NCBI GenBank assembly: GCA_937957685.1
Contig: CALGAO010000081.1
Coordinates: 1-17,969, forward strand
Reading direction: 5' to 3'
Origin: an uncultured Paenibacillaceae bacterium
GTDB taxonomy: Bacteria; Bacillota; Bacilli; Paenibacillales; DA-C8
Length of the DNA stretch: 17,969 nt
The notes beneath the pieces are model-generated. The model had not been told where the DNA came from. It searched no databases and was given only the letters and a program-made list of their open reading frames with translations. Position 1 is the stretch's first letter; the number at the start of each line of letters is the position of its first letter. This document shows positions 6,474-14,680 of this stretch, one piece after another. The position numbers and the translations under genes are program-made.

Positions 6474-9347
6474 TTAATTGCCGTCTATATAGCTCAGGTT
6501 GAATTCCTTGCGTTTCTTGGTCAGTTCCTCGTCGACCGACTTGAGATTCAGGTACAGCGCTTCCCTCGGATGCTCGCCGCTGGTCACGACGCCGCGGAAC
6601 GCGTAGTCAACCGCGCGGGCCGTCATATAGCCGCCCGGCACCTCCGGATAGCCGACGACCGCCTCGAGCTGCTTCATCAGCTCCCGCGCCGCCATGGTCG
6701 ACCATGGCAGCTGCTTCATGACCTCGATGTTGGCTGCCGGGTATCTGGCCGCTGCGCCCATGATGGATTCCAGCGCATTGGCGTACTGGGTCTGCGTATC
6801 TGTCCGCTGCCACCACTTGATGAACTCCCAGGCCGCTTCCTTGTTCTTCGACGCTTCCAGCATCACCGTGTTGATCGTCGAGGCCGTTCCCGCATGATTG
6901 ATCGTGCCATCCGGCTGCGGAACGCCCGGCAGCGGCGCGAACGACCAGAGGCCCCTGATCTCCGGCGCGAATACCTCCAGCTGGTTGTACGTCGTGTACA
7001 GGGTGATGCCGGCAGGCATCTCTCCCGTGCGGAATCGGTTCGGGAAGTCGGCGGATACGGGCAGCCGGTAGCTGGTGAAGAAGCGGGTGACGCGGCTGAA
7101 CGCGTTCATCGCCGGTTCCTCGGCCAGGCCGCTCCTGATGCCGTAGTCCAGCCCCTCCCCGAGGTACAGATCGCCGCCGTGCTGGTAGACCAGCGACGGA
7201 TACAGCTCCTGGCCATTAATATAGAAGTCATAGTTGTTGGCATGCAGCACGGAGATGACATGTTCCACCTCGTCCCAGGTCTTGGGCGGCGTCAGGCCAA
7301 GCTGATCAAACACATCCTCCCGGTAGAACATCATCAGGAACATCTGCTGCTCCGGCAGGCCATAGACACCGTCCTGGAAGGTGACGGTATTCATGATGTT
7401 CGGATTGAAATTGGCGACGATCTCGTCGAAGCCATCCAGCTTCGACAGATCGTGCAGCGCGTTGCGCATGGCGAAGTTGATGACCGTCGCCTGTGGCAGC
7501 GCCAGCACGACGTCCGGGCCGTTGCCCGCCAGCGTCGCCGGCAGGATGACATCCTCCGGTATGAGCTGAAGATTGACCGGGATATTCGTCTGCGGCGTGA
7601 ACGTCTGGTCGATCATCGTCTTGATGAGCTGCGCCTGGTCACGTCCTGCCGAGATCCACACCTTGATCGCGTCATCGCCGGCGTCGCCGGTGATCTCCGT
7701 CTCGTCGATCAGGAAGGTGGACAGGAAGCGGACCGTGCTGTTATAGGCGCTGACGAAGAAATTCGGTTCGGCCGCGGGCAGCTCCGCCCCCGGCGCGGAC
7801 AGCGTGAAGCTGTCGAGCATGAGCGGCATCTCCGAGATCGAGGTGATCCAGGTGCCGAGAGAGGAGATGTTGTTGGCAAGCGTCCCCAATTCCAGGATGA
7901 CGCTCTCCGGATCCTGGCTGAGCCGTTCGGCCTGCACCTGCATCTTCTCGATGATCGCCGTTTTCTCGCCTTTCTCGCCGGTGATGGCGACCAGCTCCTC
8001 CACGACCCTCTTCAGCCGGTCGCTCTCCGCCCTCAGCGTCTCCGCGTAGTTCGGAATTTTCTTGGTCAGCTCGTAATCGATGAAGCGATCCGGCACAAGT
8101 CCGGTGATCTGGATCGTCTTGCGATAGAGATCGCTCAGCACGAGGACGCTCTGCTCCACCTCCGAGAGCGGCATGGCGAAGCTGCCCAGCACCACCTCAA
8201 GCGAGATCGTGTTCTCTCCCTCCCGCAGGTGGATGAGATAGTCCCCGTCCTCGCTGCCGAATACATAATTGGCGAAGTCCGAATGGAAGGCGAACGGAAT
8301 CGCCATCGCCTCGCGGAAGGGAACCTCGCCGTTCACCTTCAGCTGCCTGAAGGACATGACCCCGCGATTCGTGTTCTGCACGGCGCGGAAGGAGATGCGA
8401 TAAAGCGCCTCCTGCGGCACATTGATCTTCCACTCGATGTAGTCTCCCGGCGTGCGCCAGTTCGTGCCGCCGATCGCATTCAGCCGGATCTTGTATGGAT
8501 GATAAGGAACGGTATAAGGATTGCTGTAGTCCGTGTTCATGACGATGTCGATGGAAGATTTGTGTATGCTGAGCGTCAGATCGTCCGTTCTCTCTGCTTG
8601 GTAGAGCAGGTTGTCGCCATCATAAACGGGATACTGAGCCTTCCATTCCTCGATGACCTGCGCGTACGGCCTGATGTCCGGTGCGCTCTTCAGCGTGATG
8701 TCCCGGATCTCCATCGGCTCCTTCACCGATTCCAGCGTCAGCGTATGTCGGCCTGCACTCAGATAGAAGCGATATGGCTCCAGATCCCTGCGCTGCGCAT
8801 CCATGATGTATACCGTCATCGGCTCCGGCAGCTCCACCGCCACCGGCCGCACCTCATTGCCGTTCATCATGGCGATCGGCTGCCCGCCGCTGTTGTCCCA
8901 TTTGCGATGGAAGATGAGTTGATTCATTCCGTTGAATAACGTCGTATCGTCGATATAAAGCTTGCGTTCGATCTTGGAAGTCGTGCCTTTCACCGGCACA
9001 TAGGTGATCTGGATCTGATAGAAGCCCGCTTCACGCACCAGGATCTCCCAGGTGATCGCGCCGCTCTCGCCGGTGACGACCGCGTCATCCCGGACATAGG
9101 CCTCCATATCTTCAGAAGTTCGGTAATTCAGGAGATCGACCTTGATCTCCGATGCAGCCATGCTGCCGTTAAACCCATGCTCAGCCAGATAATCGCTGTA
9201 TGATGGTTCCAGATAGGCCCCGCGATCCACGGGCCCCTCTAGCGCAGTGACGACGTTCCCATGGCCTGCCCCAAACGCCGGTATGAACATGACACATGCT
9301 ATGACTATCAATACACCAAAGACAATGATCTTCCTGACCATGGTCAT
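6474..9347 (-). CDS. Very large extracellular solute-binding protein with N-terminal beta-sandwich half
   Basis: A protein of about 957 residues, roughly twice the usual 400-450 of sugar-binding proteins. The C-terminal 400 residues (about 558-957) are a classic family-1 binding protein: 'YGLPEQQMFLMMFYREDVFDQLGLTPPKTWDE' region, 'AWEFIKWWQRTDTQTQYA' and 'GYPEVPGGYMTARAVDYAF'. Before it are a hydrophobic N-terminal signal, two beta-sandwich-like segments (about 50-220, with 'AGFYQIQITYVP', and about 245-400, with 'ALYRISFRAVQNTNRG'), and a helical linker (about 420-530). The sandwiches resemble carbohydrate-binding modules but were not assigned to a family. VIAC in the signal could be a lipobox, although the hydrophobic stretch continues, so the mode of anchoring is open. 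ATG at 9347 was chosen because GGAGG lies 10 nt upstream; TTG at 9356 is too close to it, and ATG at 9341 is also possible. Confidence 0.88.
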   Translation of the reverse strand: MTMVRKIIVFGVLIVIACVMFIPAFGAGHGNVVTALEGPVDRGAYLEPSYSDYLAEHGFNGSMAASEIKVDLLNYRTSEDMEAYVRDDAVVTGESGAITWEILVREAGFYQIQITYVPVKGTTSKIERKLYIDDTTLFNGMNQLIFHRKWDNSGGQPIAMMNGNEVRPVAVELPEPMTVYIMDAQRRDLEPYRFYLSAGRHTLTLESVKEPMEIRDITLKSAPDIRPYAQVIEEWKAQYPVYDGDNLLYQAERTDDLTLSIHKSSIDIVMNTDYSNPYTVPYHPYKIRLNAIGGTNWRTPGDYIEWKINVPQEALYRISFRAVQNTNRGVMSFRQLKVNGEVPFREAMAIPFAFHSDFANYVFGSEDGDYLIHLREGENTISLEVVLGSFAMPLSEVEQSVLVLSDLYRKTIQITGLVPDRFIDYELTKKIPNYAETLRAESDRLKRVVEELVAITGEKGEKTAIIEKMQVQAERLSQDPESVILELGTLANNISSLGTWITSISEMPLMLDSFTLSAPGAELPAAEPNFFVSAYNSTVRFLSTFLIDETEITGDAGDDAIKVWISAGRDQAQLIKTMIDQTFTPQTNIPVNLQLIPEDVILPATLAGNGPDVVLALPQATVINFAMRNALHDLSKLDGFDEIVANFNPNIMNTVTFQDGVYGLPEQQMFLMMFYREDVFDQLGLTPPKTWDEVEHVISVLHANNYDFYINGQELYPSLVYQHGGDLYLGEGLDYGIRSGLAEEPAMNAFSRVTRFFTSYRLPVSADFPNRFRTGEMPAGITLYTTYNQLEVFAPEIRGLWSFAPLPGVPQPDGTINHAGTASTINTVMLEASKNKEAAWEFIKWWQRTDTQTQYANALESIMGAAARYPAANIEVMKQLPWSTMAARELMKQLEAVVGYPEVPGGYMTARAVDYAFRGVVTSGEHPREALYLNLKSVDEELTKKRKEFNLSYIDGN

Positions 9348-9357
9348 ACCCTTCAAA

Positions 9358-9362
9358 CCTCC
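9358..9362 (-). promoter_or_regulatory. Ribosome binding site of the large solute-binding-protein gene
   Basis: GGAGG on the minus strand lies 10 nt before ATG 9347 and only 1 nt before the in-frame TTG 9356. It therefore argues for the ATG start. Confidence 0.6.
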
Positions 9363-9375
9363 ATTATCAGGCTGT

Positions 9376-9405
9376 CAGGTGCCATGAATCGCTTCATGGC
9401 ACCTG
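9376..9405 (-). other. Strong intercistronic hairpin with GNRA tetraloop, no U-tract
   Basis: The arms CAGGTGCCATGAA and TTCATGGCACCTG are a perfect 13-bp inverted repeat around four bases, which read GCGA on the transcribed minus strand, a GNRA-class tetraloop. It stands between the two solute-binding-protein genes. The bases that follow on the minus strand (ACAGCCTGATAATGG) contain no run of U, so it is not a standard intrinsic terminator. The likely roles are 3'-end protection of the upstream binding-protein mRNA and partial reduction of downstream expression. Confidence 0.75.
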
Positions 9406-9420
9406 TTCGCCCTGGACGAT

Positions 9421-9437
9421 AGCTGCAGGCTGCAGCT
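9421..9437 (-). repeat. 17-bp palindrome just after the lipoprotein binding-protein gene
   Basis: AGCTGCAG and CTGCAGCT flank a single base. In RNA it can fold as a 7-bp stem with a 3-nt loop. It begins 9 nt after the stop codon and lies 15 bp from the 30-nt hairpin, so the intergenic transcript can carry two tandem stem-loops. Confidence 0.6.
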
Positions 9438-9445
9438 GCCGAATC

Positions 9446-11530
9446 TTACTCGACTTTCACCTTGATCGTCAGTTCCGTCTTGTTGCCGGCGAAGTCCGTT
9501 ACCGACAGGATGACGTCGTATTCACCGGCGGTGGTGACATCGAGGAAGCCGATATCCGCCGTGATATTGCTCTTCAGGTCGAAGCCGTGAACGTCTGTCG
9601 CCTGCTCGACGAAGTCGTTCGCCCAGTTGATCGCCGATGCGTCCTCGTCGATCTTGATCGTGCGGTATTCCGATTTGGCCACGAGGGTCGGAGGAGTCGT
9701 ATTCTTCGGATCATAGATCATGACCGTATACGACGCGGAGGTCTCGTTGCCTGCGGCGTCCTTGACCGTGACCTTCAGACCCTTGTCGTAGCTGCCGATG
9801 GTGTTGAAGTCGGTCGCGCTTGTATCCACCTGCACGCGATCGAACGGAATGTCTCCGTCGATGCCGTCCTGCGCCTTGATGAACGTATCCCAGGCGACGG
9901 TTGCCGGGTTCGAGCCTGCGGCCACCGCGATCGGCACGCCCGTTGTCGAGAAGGATGGCGGCATGTTGTCGATCGCCGTGCTGGAGCTGAGAGCGGTCTG
10001 GATCGAGCTCATCGAGTCGAGGATCCGGTTCTTGTTGGCGTCGATCGCCGCCGCATACTTCGGTGAGCTGTTCAGGCCATAGATCGATGCGCCGAGCACC
10101 TCTTCACTCCAGGTGTACCAGAACGACATGATCGTAGCGAATTCATTAGGCGCACTGCCAGCGATGCCGACAAATGCATCCATCACGTCTTGACCGAACT
10201 GCTCGTTCGTGACGTCGAAGCCATAGCTTAGCGCCGTGCTCTTCGCCTGAGTATCGAAGAAGTCGAGCGCCTTGTCGCTGCCGGCCAGCGTCTTGTAAAC
10301 CGTCGACCAGTACAGGCGATAAGCCTTGAGCGCCAGCTCCGTCCGTTCCTTCGGAACGCCCTTCAGAACGGCCATCTGGTTGTTCGGGAATACGACCTGC
10401 CGATATCTTGGATCGTCGGCCGGGATGTTGTCTGGTCTCGGGAACGGTACGATGCCCATCGATTCGCCGCGAGATGCTAGCGATTGGCCAGCGCCGCTGG
10501 ACAGCCACGGCACCATGTTCGTGAACACCGTCTCCCCGTTGCCGAAGTCGCTGCCGTTCCACGTCCAGCCAGGTGTTGTGGAATCATCGCTGTACCTTAC
10601 AGACATCATGAGCCCTTTGGACATGAGATCGTCGATATAAGCAACAGCTTCCTTCACTTCCGGAGCGTCCGCTGTCAGAGAGCCGTTGAACACCGCGCCG
10701 CCGTTCGAATGGATCGCTTGCAGAGCCGTATAGCGATAGTCGGTCTGGAATGCCTTGATCGGCACGTCGGTTCGGACAGGCGACATTTTGTTCGCGAAGT
10801 ACTCGTTCACCTTCGTCAGGTAGTCGCGGAACGCCGACCAGGTCCATTCGCCGCGTTTCCAGAGGTCATGCGGATAGACCGTCTTGCCGTCCACCTTCAG
10901 CGCGTCCACCTGATCGAGATAGTTGATGTTGTAGACAAGAGGCCATACGTTGACGAAGTCGAGAACATAGTTCAGGAAGTAGCGCGCGCCGAACATCTCG
11001 TCGCCGAGCATCCAGGCATCGTCCGGATCTTCGAAGATGTAAGCGTACTCGTCAAGCGGCTGGAAGATGTTCTGCCCGAGCAGCGTGCCCTGGGAGCCTC
11101 CCCACAGCAGCGCGATGTCAACGATCGGGTCATTCGCCAGCACGGACTTGAGCAGCGCTTCGCGCACGTCGCTCGGGTATTGCACCCACTGAATCTCAAC
11201 GTTCAGTTCGTTCAGCACCGCTTCCTTCGCCTTCATGCGCGCGTTCATCTGATCCGGTTGCATGCCCGGTTCGCCCGTTACCGGATCGCGCCATTCCGGG
11301 TCATCGCCCTGCTGCCAGTGCGTGCCGAAACGGATGATGATCGGATCGCCCTTGGCCTCAGGCTGGCTGACCGTATTGTTGTTCTGGTTGCCGGAGTTCT
11401 GATTCCCCGCATTGTTGCCCGAATTCGTGGGTGTCGGCTCGTTGCTGCGGCCGAAGCAGCCTGTGATCAGGATGATGCACAGGAATGCCGACAGCAGAAC
11501 GGCAAGCGTGCGATTCAGTTTCTTCACCAT
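9446..11530 (-). CDS. Lipoprotein extracellular solute-binding protein with two C-terminal Ig-like repeats
   Basis: A 694-residue protein. The lipobox LITGC places the lipidated Cys at residue 25. A low-complexity Asn/Gly/Ser linker follows (about 30-60), then a family-1-type sugar-binding domain (about 65-520, with 'VDIALLWGGSQG', 'VFPNNQMAVLKGVPKE' and 'AYRLYWSTVYKTLAG'). The C-terminus carries two tandem Ig-like repeats, residues 524-612 and 613-694, each starting with PP and sharing a W...F..Q..D core and an AGN motif (KDAAGNETS and TDFAGNKTE). These resemble DUF5011/Cry22-type Ig domains. Such repeats are unusual on a binding protein and may bind cell wall or polysaccharide. It is the first transporter gene after the GH35 gene, with GGGAGG 9 nt before the ATG. 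It presumably delivers substrate to the MalF/MalG pair encoded in the same operon. Confidence 0.92.
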   Translation of the reverse strand: MVKKLNRTLAVLLSAFLCIILITGCFGRSNEPTPTNSGNNAGNQNSGNQNNNTVSQPEAKGDPIIIRFGTHWQQGDDPEWRDPVTGEPGMQPDQMNARMKAKEAVLNELNVEIQWVQYPSDVREALLKSVLANDPIVDIALLWGGSQGTLLGQNIFQPLDEYAYIFEDPDDAWMLGDEMFGARYFLNYVLDFVNVWPLVYNINYLDQVDALKVDGKTVYPHDLWKRGEWTWSAFRDYLTKVNEYFANKMSPVRTDVPIKAFQTDYRYTALQAIHSNGGAVFNGSLTADAPEVKEAVAYIDDLMSKGLMMSVRYSDDSTTPGWTWNGSDFGNGETVFTNMVPWLSSGAGQSLASRGESMGIVPFPRPDNIPADDPRYRQVVFPNNQMAVLKGVPKERTELALKAYRLYWSTVYKTLAGSDKALDFFDTQAKSTALSYGFDVTNEQFGQDVMDAFVGIAGSAPNEFATIMSFWYTWSEEVLGASIYGLNSSPKYAAAIDANKNRILDSMSSIQTALSSSTAIDNMPPSFSTTGVPIAVAAGSNPATVAWDTFIKAQDGIDGDIPFDRVQVDTSATDFNTIGSYDKGLKVTVKDAAGNETSASYTVMIYDPKNTTPPTLVAKSEYRTIKIDEDASAINWANDFVEQATDVHGFDLKSNITADIGFLDVTTAGEYDVILSVTDFAGNKTELTIKVKVE

Positions 11531-11565
11531 TTCCTTGTTCCTCCCTTTAATAACTTATATGTGAC

Positions 11566-11589
11566 ACAAGCCCTGTGATAGCGGCTTGT
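11566..11589 (-). other. Stem-loop between the GH35 and binding-protein genes
   Basis: ACAAGCC and GGCTTGT form a 7-bp stem around a 10-nt loop. It lies in the 100-bp gap between the glycosidase stop and the binding-protein ATG. It is not followed by a U-tract on the minus strand, so a terminator role is not supported. It could be an mRNA processing or stability element. The rest of this gap shows no convincing promoter. Confidence 0.35.
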
Positions 11590-11630
11590 TGTTACCTGTC
11601 ATCCGGGTGCGAGCGGTCATCGTTCATGCG

Positions 11631-14438
11631 CTATGCGGGTACAAAAGCCAGTGCGTTCAGCCGCGAGGGCTCCTCCCCGTCCAGCGCTTCGAGCAGGATG
11701 GCCAGCCTATTCGCGCCGTCTGTGAACCAGGGTCCCGGCAGGTAGAAGGAATCCTGCAAGCCGCCGGTGAAGACGGGCCTGGTCGCGCTCCCCTTCAGCC
11801 ACAGTCGGCCGACGATCTGACCATTGAACAGCACCGTCAGCTTCAGATTGGCGCCCTGGACCCGGACTCTCCATCCTCGGCCTGAGTTGGAGTCCCGCAG
11901 CTCCGTCGCCAGCCACGCCGTTTCGCCGCCCATCAACGCGAGTGGCAGCTCGGCTGGCGCAGCCTTCTCCGTCCTCAGCGCGCTGGCGTATGCCCACAGC
12001 TCTTCCTGCTCCCGGTTCGCGAGCCGCCAATGGCGCGCCGCCGTTCCTTCGTAGACGCGCACCCTGCCCGCCGCCTGACCCGGTTGCTTCTCCAGGAGAA
12101 CGGTGACCTCTGCCTGCGATCCGGGCTCCACATGCGGAGTGATGTCGACGAACGGATCGGACGGATAGACCGGACCTGCATCCTTCCCGTTGATGAATAC
12201 CGTGGCGACCGCTTGCAGCCCGCTGAAGTGCATCGTCCAGGCATCCGCCTCATGCGAAAGCTTGAAGCTTCTCCGGTAGCAGGCGTACTGCGGAATATCC
12301 GGCGAGAGCCACCCGCCGTAGGCCACGATCGGCCAGGTGCGGTCATCCTCCGCCCGGTCGGCCAGCTGCCGCAAGGCTGCCCGGTCCTCCGCCAGCTTGA
12401 CCTTCCAGTTCTGGCTGAGCTCGATGACGCAGGTGACGGAGACCAGTCCGCGCATCCCGCGAAGCGCCTTCAGGCGCAGCGCTGGCAGCCGCACATCGTC
12501 AAAATTGCTGTGGCCCCAGATCTCGAGCCGCGCTGCCAGCCGTCCCGCAGCCGAGTCTGCGGGCGCCGGGATATAGCAGCTTGATCCGCCCGGGACGACG
12601 GTGGCGACATATTCCCTATCTGCATAGACGGAGATGATGTCGCTCCCTTGCCGGACGAGGATCCCCTGACGCGCCTTCCCGCCCGGCGCATCAACGGAGG
12701 CTTCCAGCCAGGTGAGCCCGCGATAGATGCCGTATGTCTCCAGGTAGTCGAGTTCGCCGCCTATGCGCGTCCAGCCTCCTCCCGGCGGTTCATCGCCCGG
12801 ATGCGGGAAGATGGACCACGCGAGCGGAAGCTCCGCCGGCTCACGGGTCGGCTCCTGCTTCTCGCGCAGGCGGATGCCGCCTCCGTCGTCGATGTCATCG
12901 ACGAGCAGCGCATCGTCTCGGCGCATGACGATCAGCCGCAGCCGACGCCTGTCCGCCAGCGCCAGCTCGCACACGCCGGTGGACCCTGTCGAATAGCGCA
13001 GGATCAGCGCGTCGTCCTCCGCGGTCACCGCCAGGTCGGTATGTGCCAGCGCCTTCGCTCCTGGAAGTTGCAGGGCGATCTCCGCGCTGTGCTCCGCATG
13101 GAACGCCAGCGTCACTCCGCCCTGGCCTTCCCGGTGCAGGAACAGTTCCGCCGTCGAGCAGAGCAACGTGCCCTCGATCCCCCATTGCCGGAGCGGAACG
13201 CCGAAGGGCAAGGCCATCGATCGCCCGGGCTCCAGCTCGAGCTGCATCAACGGCTCTCGCATCGGGGCACCCTCCTCCGCGGCGAATCGGATCACAGCGG
13301 CGCCATGCCCCAGGTTGGAGACGAAGAGGATCAGCCCGCCGCCCGCGAGCTCCAGCGCCTGGGCGCTCGCCTGACCCGTCTCGACGATGGCCGCGATCTT
13401 GCCTGCCTGTTGCTCGGCTGTCCCGAGCTCCGCCTCCGCCAGCGCCGCACCATACGTGCGGATCAGCCGCGAGAGCAGCAGGCCTTCATACGCCTCCGGC
13501 CTGACGTGGCCCTCCGGTGAGATCATGCCGCCGAAGTCAATATCCGAAGCGAGAAACGCCAGCGGCTGCCCCCAGTTGTTCGTCGCGTTGGTGAATCCGA
13601 AATCCGTTCCGGATACCTGCAGGTACGGGCCCAGCAGCTTCGCGCCGCAGGACAGAAGCCTGCGCAACAGGAAGTGAGACCGGTTCGTCTCCGTAACGAG
13701 CAGCGGGTAACCAAGCTCGGCGAGCCTTCGTCTGTATGTCAGCACCTTCTCCTCGAAGTTCGGATCGCGGTCATAGGGATAGAAGTTGCAGGTTGGCATC
13801 ACCCCGTCCGCGATGCCTGACGCCTCGACGAGTCCTCCCTGACCGGCGCAGGCGATGAGCGGTACCTTGATGCCACGGGCGATGGCCATATCTCTCAGCG
13901 CCGAGATATATCCCTTCGGATCCCTGCAGCCGTAGAAATCCAGCTCATTGTCGAGCTGCACGCAGATGATCGTGCCCTCCTCGCCGATCTGGTAACGAGC
14001 CAGTATGGGCATGACCTGGTCGAACCAACGTGAAACCGCATCCAAAAATGGTTGGTTGTTGTCGCGGATCACCATTCCCTCTTTGGTGTGCAGATAAGCC
14101 GGCAGACCGCCGCCGTCCCATTCGGAGCAGATGTACGGCCCCGGTCTGGCGACGACCCACAGGCCAACCTCCGCCGCTGTTTGCAGGAAAGCCGCCACGT
14201 CCTTCTCCCCGTCCATTTCCCATACACCCTCGCGTATCTCGTGCCAATTCCACGGGAAGTAGACATCGATGCAGTTGTAGCCGTAGGCTCGCAGCTGCAA
14301 CATCCTGTCTCTCCAATGCCCCCTGGGGATGCGGAAATAGAACAGCGACGCGCAGAGCAAGATCTCCGGCTTCCCCTGTATGCGAACAGCCTTCGGTGAG
14401 AGCTGGACCGGCTGCGGGGCTGAAACCGTCGATTTCAT
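11631..14438 (-). CDS. GH35-like beta-galactosidase, cytoplasmic
   Basis: A 935-residue protein whose first 330 residues follow the GH35 barrel: 'YFRIPRGHWRDRM' and 'NCIDVYFPWNWHE', 'VVARPGPYICSEWDGGGLPAYL', then 'IICVQLDNEL' and 'GTDFGFTNA'. By the GH35 pattern (Q.ENE and the later Glu before the GG-TNFG motif), the acid/base is probably Glu165 (Asp163-Asn164-Glu165) and the nucleophile Glu250 (LLVTE-TNR). The usual second GH35 motif Glu-x-W-x-GW is not kept after Glu250 (TNRSHFLLRR), so this is a divergent member and the exact sugar may differ from lactose-type galactosides. The C-terminal half holds galactose-binding-like jelly rolls (one near 'ATVFINGKDAGPVYPSDPFVDITPHVEPGS' region). There is no signal peptide, so it acts on imported oligosaccharide. 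AGGAGG lies 8 nt before the ATG. It is the first gene of the operon. Confidence 0.88.
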   Translation of the reverse strand: MKSTVSAPQPVQLSPKAVRIQGKPEILLCASLFYFRIPRGHWRDRMLQLRAYGYNCIDVYFPWNWHEIREGVWEMDGEKDVAAFLQTAAEVGLWVVARPGPYICSEWDGGGLPAYLHTKEGMVIRDNNQPFLDAVSRWFDQVMPILARYQIGEEGTIICVQLDNELDFYGCRDPKGYISALRDMAIARGIKVPLIACAGQGGLVEASGIADGVMPTCNFYPYDRDPNFEEKVLTYRRRLAELGYPLLVTETNRSHFLLRRLLSCGAKLLGPYLQVSGTDFGFTNATNNWGQPLAFLASDIDFGGMISPEGHVRPEAYEGLLLSRLIRTYGAALAEAELGTAEQQAGKIAAIVETGQASAQALELAGGGLILFVSNLGHGAAVIRFAAEEGAPMREPLMQLELEPGRSMALPFGVPLRQWGIEGTLLCSTAELFLHREGQGGVTLAFHAEHSAEIALQLPGAKALAHTDLAVTAEDDALILRYSTGSTGVCELALADRRRLRLIVMRRDDALLVDDIDDGGGIRLREKQEPTREPAELPLAWSIFPHPGDEPPGGGWTRIGGELDYLETYGIYRGLTWLEASVDAPGGKARQGILVRQGSDIISVYADREYVATVVPGGSSCYIPAPADSAAGRLAARLEIWGHSNFDDVRLPALRLKALRGMRGLVSVTCVIELSQNWKVKLAEDRAALRQLADRAEDDRTWPIVAYGGWLSPDIPQYACYRRSFKLSHEADAWTMHFSGLQAVATVFINGKDAGPVYPSDPFVDITPHVEPGSQAEVTVLLEKQPGQAAGRVRVYEGTAARHWRLANREQEELWAYASALRTEKAAPAELPLALMGGETAWLATELRDSNSGRGWRVRVQGANLKLTVLFNGQIVGRLWLKGSATRPVFTGGLQDSFYLPGPWFTDGANRLAILLEALDGEEPSRLNALAFVPA

Positions 14439-14446
14439 CAGATTCG

Positions 14447-14452
14447 CCTCCT
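14447..14452 (-). promoter_or_regulatory. Ribosome binding site of the GH35 gene
   Basis: A perfect AGGAGG on the minus strand, 8 nt before ATG 14438, indicating efficient translation of the first gene of the operon. Confidence 0.8.
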
Positions 14453-14480
14453 GCTGGCAGTTAATGACACCTTTCGACCA

Positions 14481-14502
14481 CTTATGAAACGGGTTTCATA
14501 AG
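14481..14502. promoter_or_regulatory. Operator-like dyad, site 1
   Basis: CTTATGAAAC and GTTTCATAAG are perfect 10-bp arms around GG. The core is TGAAAC-GG-GTTTCA. It lies 43 bp before the GH35 start codon. The symmetry and core resemble LacI-family operators and differ from the Bacillus cre consensus at one of the two central bases. Confidence 0.7.
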
Positions 14503-14527
14503 CGGCAACAATCTTGTTGCCTGTCAA
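14498..14527 (-). promoter_or_regulatory. Possible second promoter (weak) overlapping site 1
   Basis: A perfect -35 hexamer TTGACA (14527-14522) is followed 18 nt later by GCTTAT (14503-14498), which matches the -10 consensus at only three positions. If real, its spacer would be exactly the 18-bp palindrome and its -10 would overlap operator site 1, a classic repressed promoter. The poor -10 keeps confidence low. Confidence 0.25.
14504..14521. repeat. 18-bp palindrome next to operator site 1
   Basis: GGCAACAA and TTGTTGCC are perfect 8-bp arms around two bases. On the minus strand it directly follows a TTGACA hexamer (14527-14522) and directly precedes site 1. A two-base loop makes it a poor RNA hairpin and a better DNA-binding site; the protein that would bind it is unknown. 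Confidence 0.5.
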
Positions 14528-14660
14528 CATCATGGCCAGGTTGTCTGTCGCTTTCCTCTTGAGACTCAAGCACTGAAGCAAGTTGGTCACGCGTTCGAAC
14601 TTTGCTGGGTAGGTTCTTGGAATGTGCTGCGCGATCTGACACTTTCACGGTCGCACCCCT

Positions 14661-14680
14661 TGATGAAACCCGTTTCATCA
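14661..14680. promoter_or_regulatory. Operator-like dyad, site 2
   Basis: TGATGAAAC and GTTTCATCA are perfect 9-bp arms around CC; the core is TGAAAC-CC-GTTTCA. Its centre is 179 bp from that of site 1 and 126 bp from that of site 3. Confidence 0.7.

Noticed and set aside
6219..8939. A 906-codon open frame on the plus strand opposite the large binding-protein gene
   Set aside because: It is rich in Arg, His and Asp, resembles no protein, and lies opposite a clear gene with good domains; in G+C-rich DNA such shadows are expected.
14421..14437. TGAAA-N7-TTTCA dyad over the GH35 start codons
   Set aside because: The spacing differs from the 14-bp operator core, and the bases are explained by the first codons of the gene.
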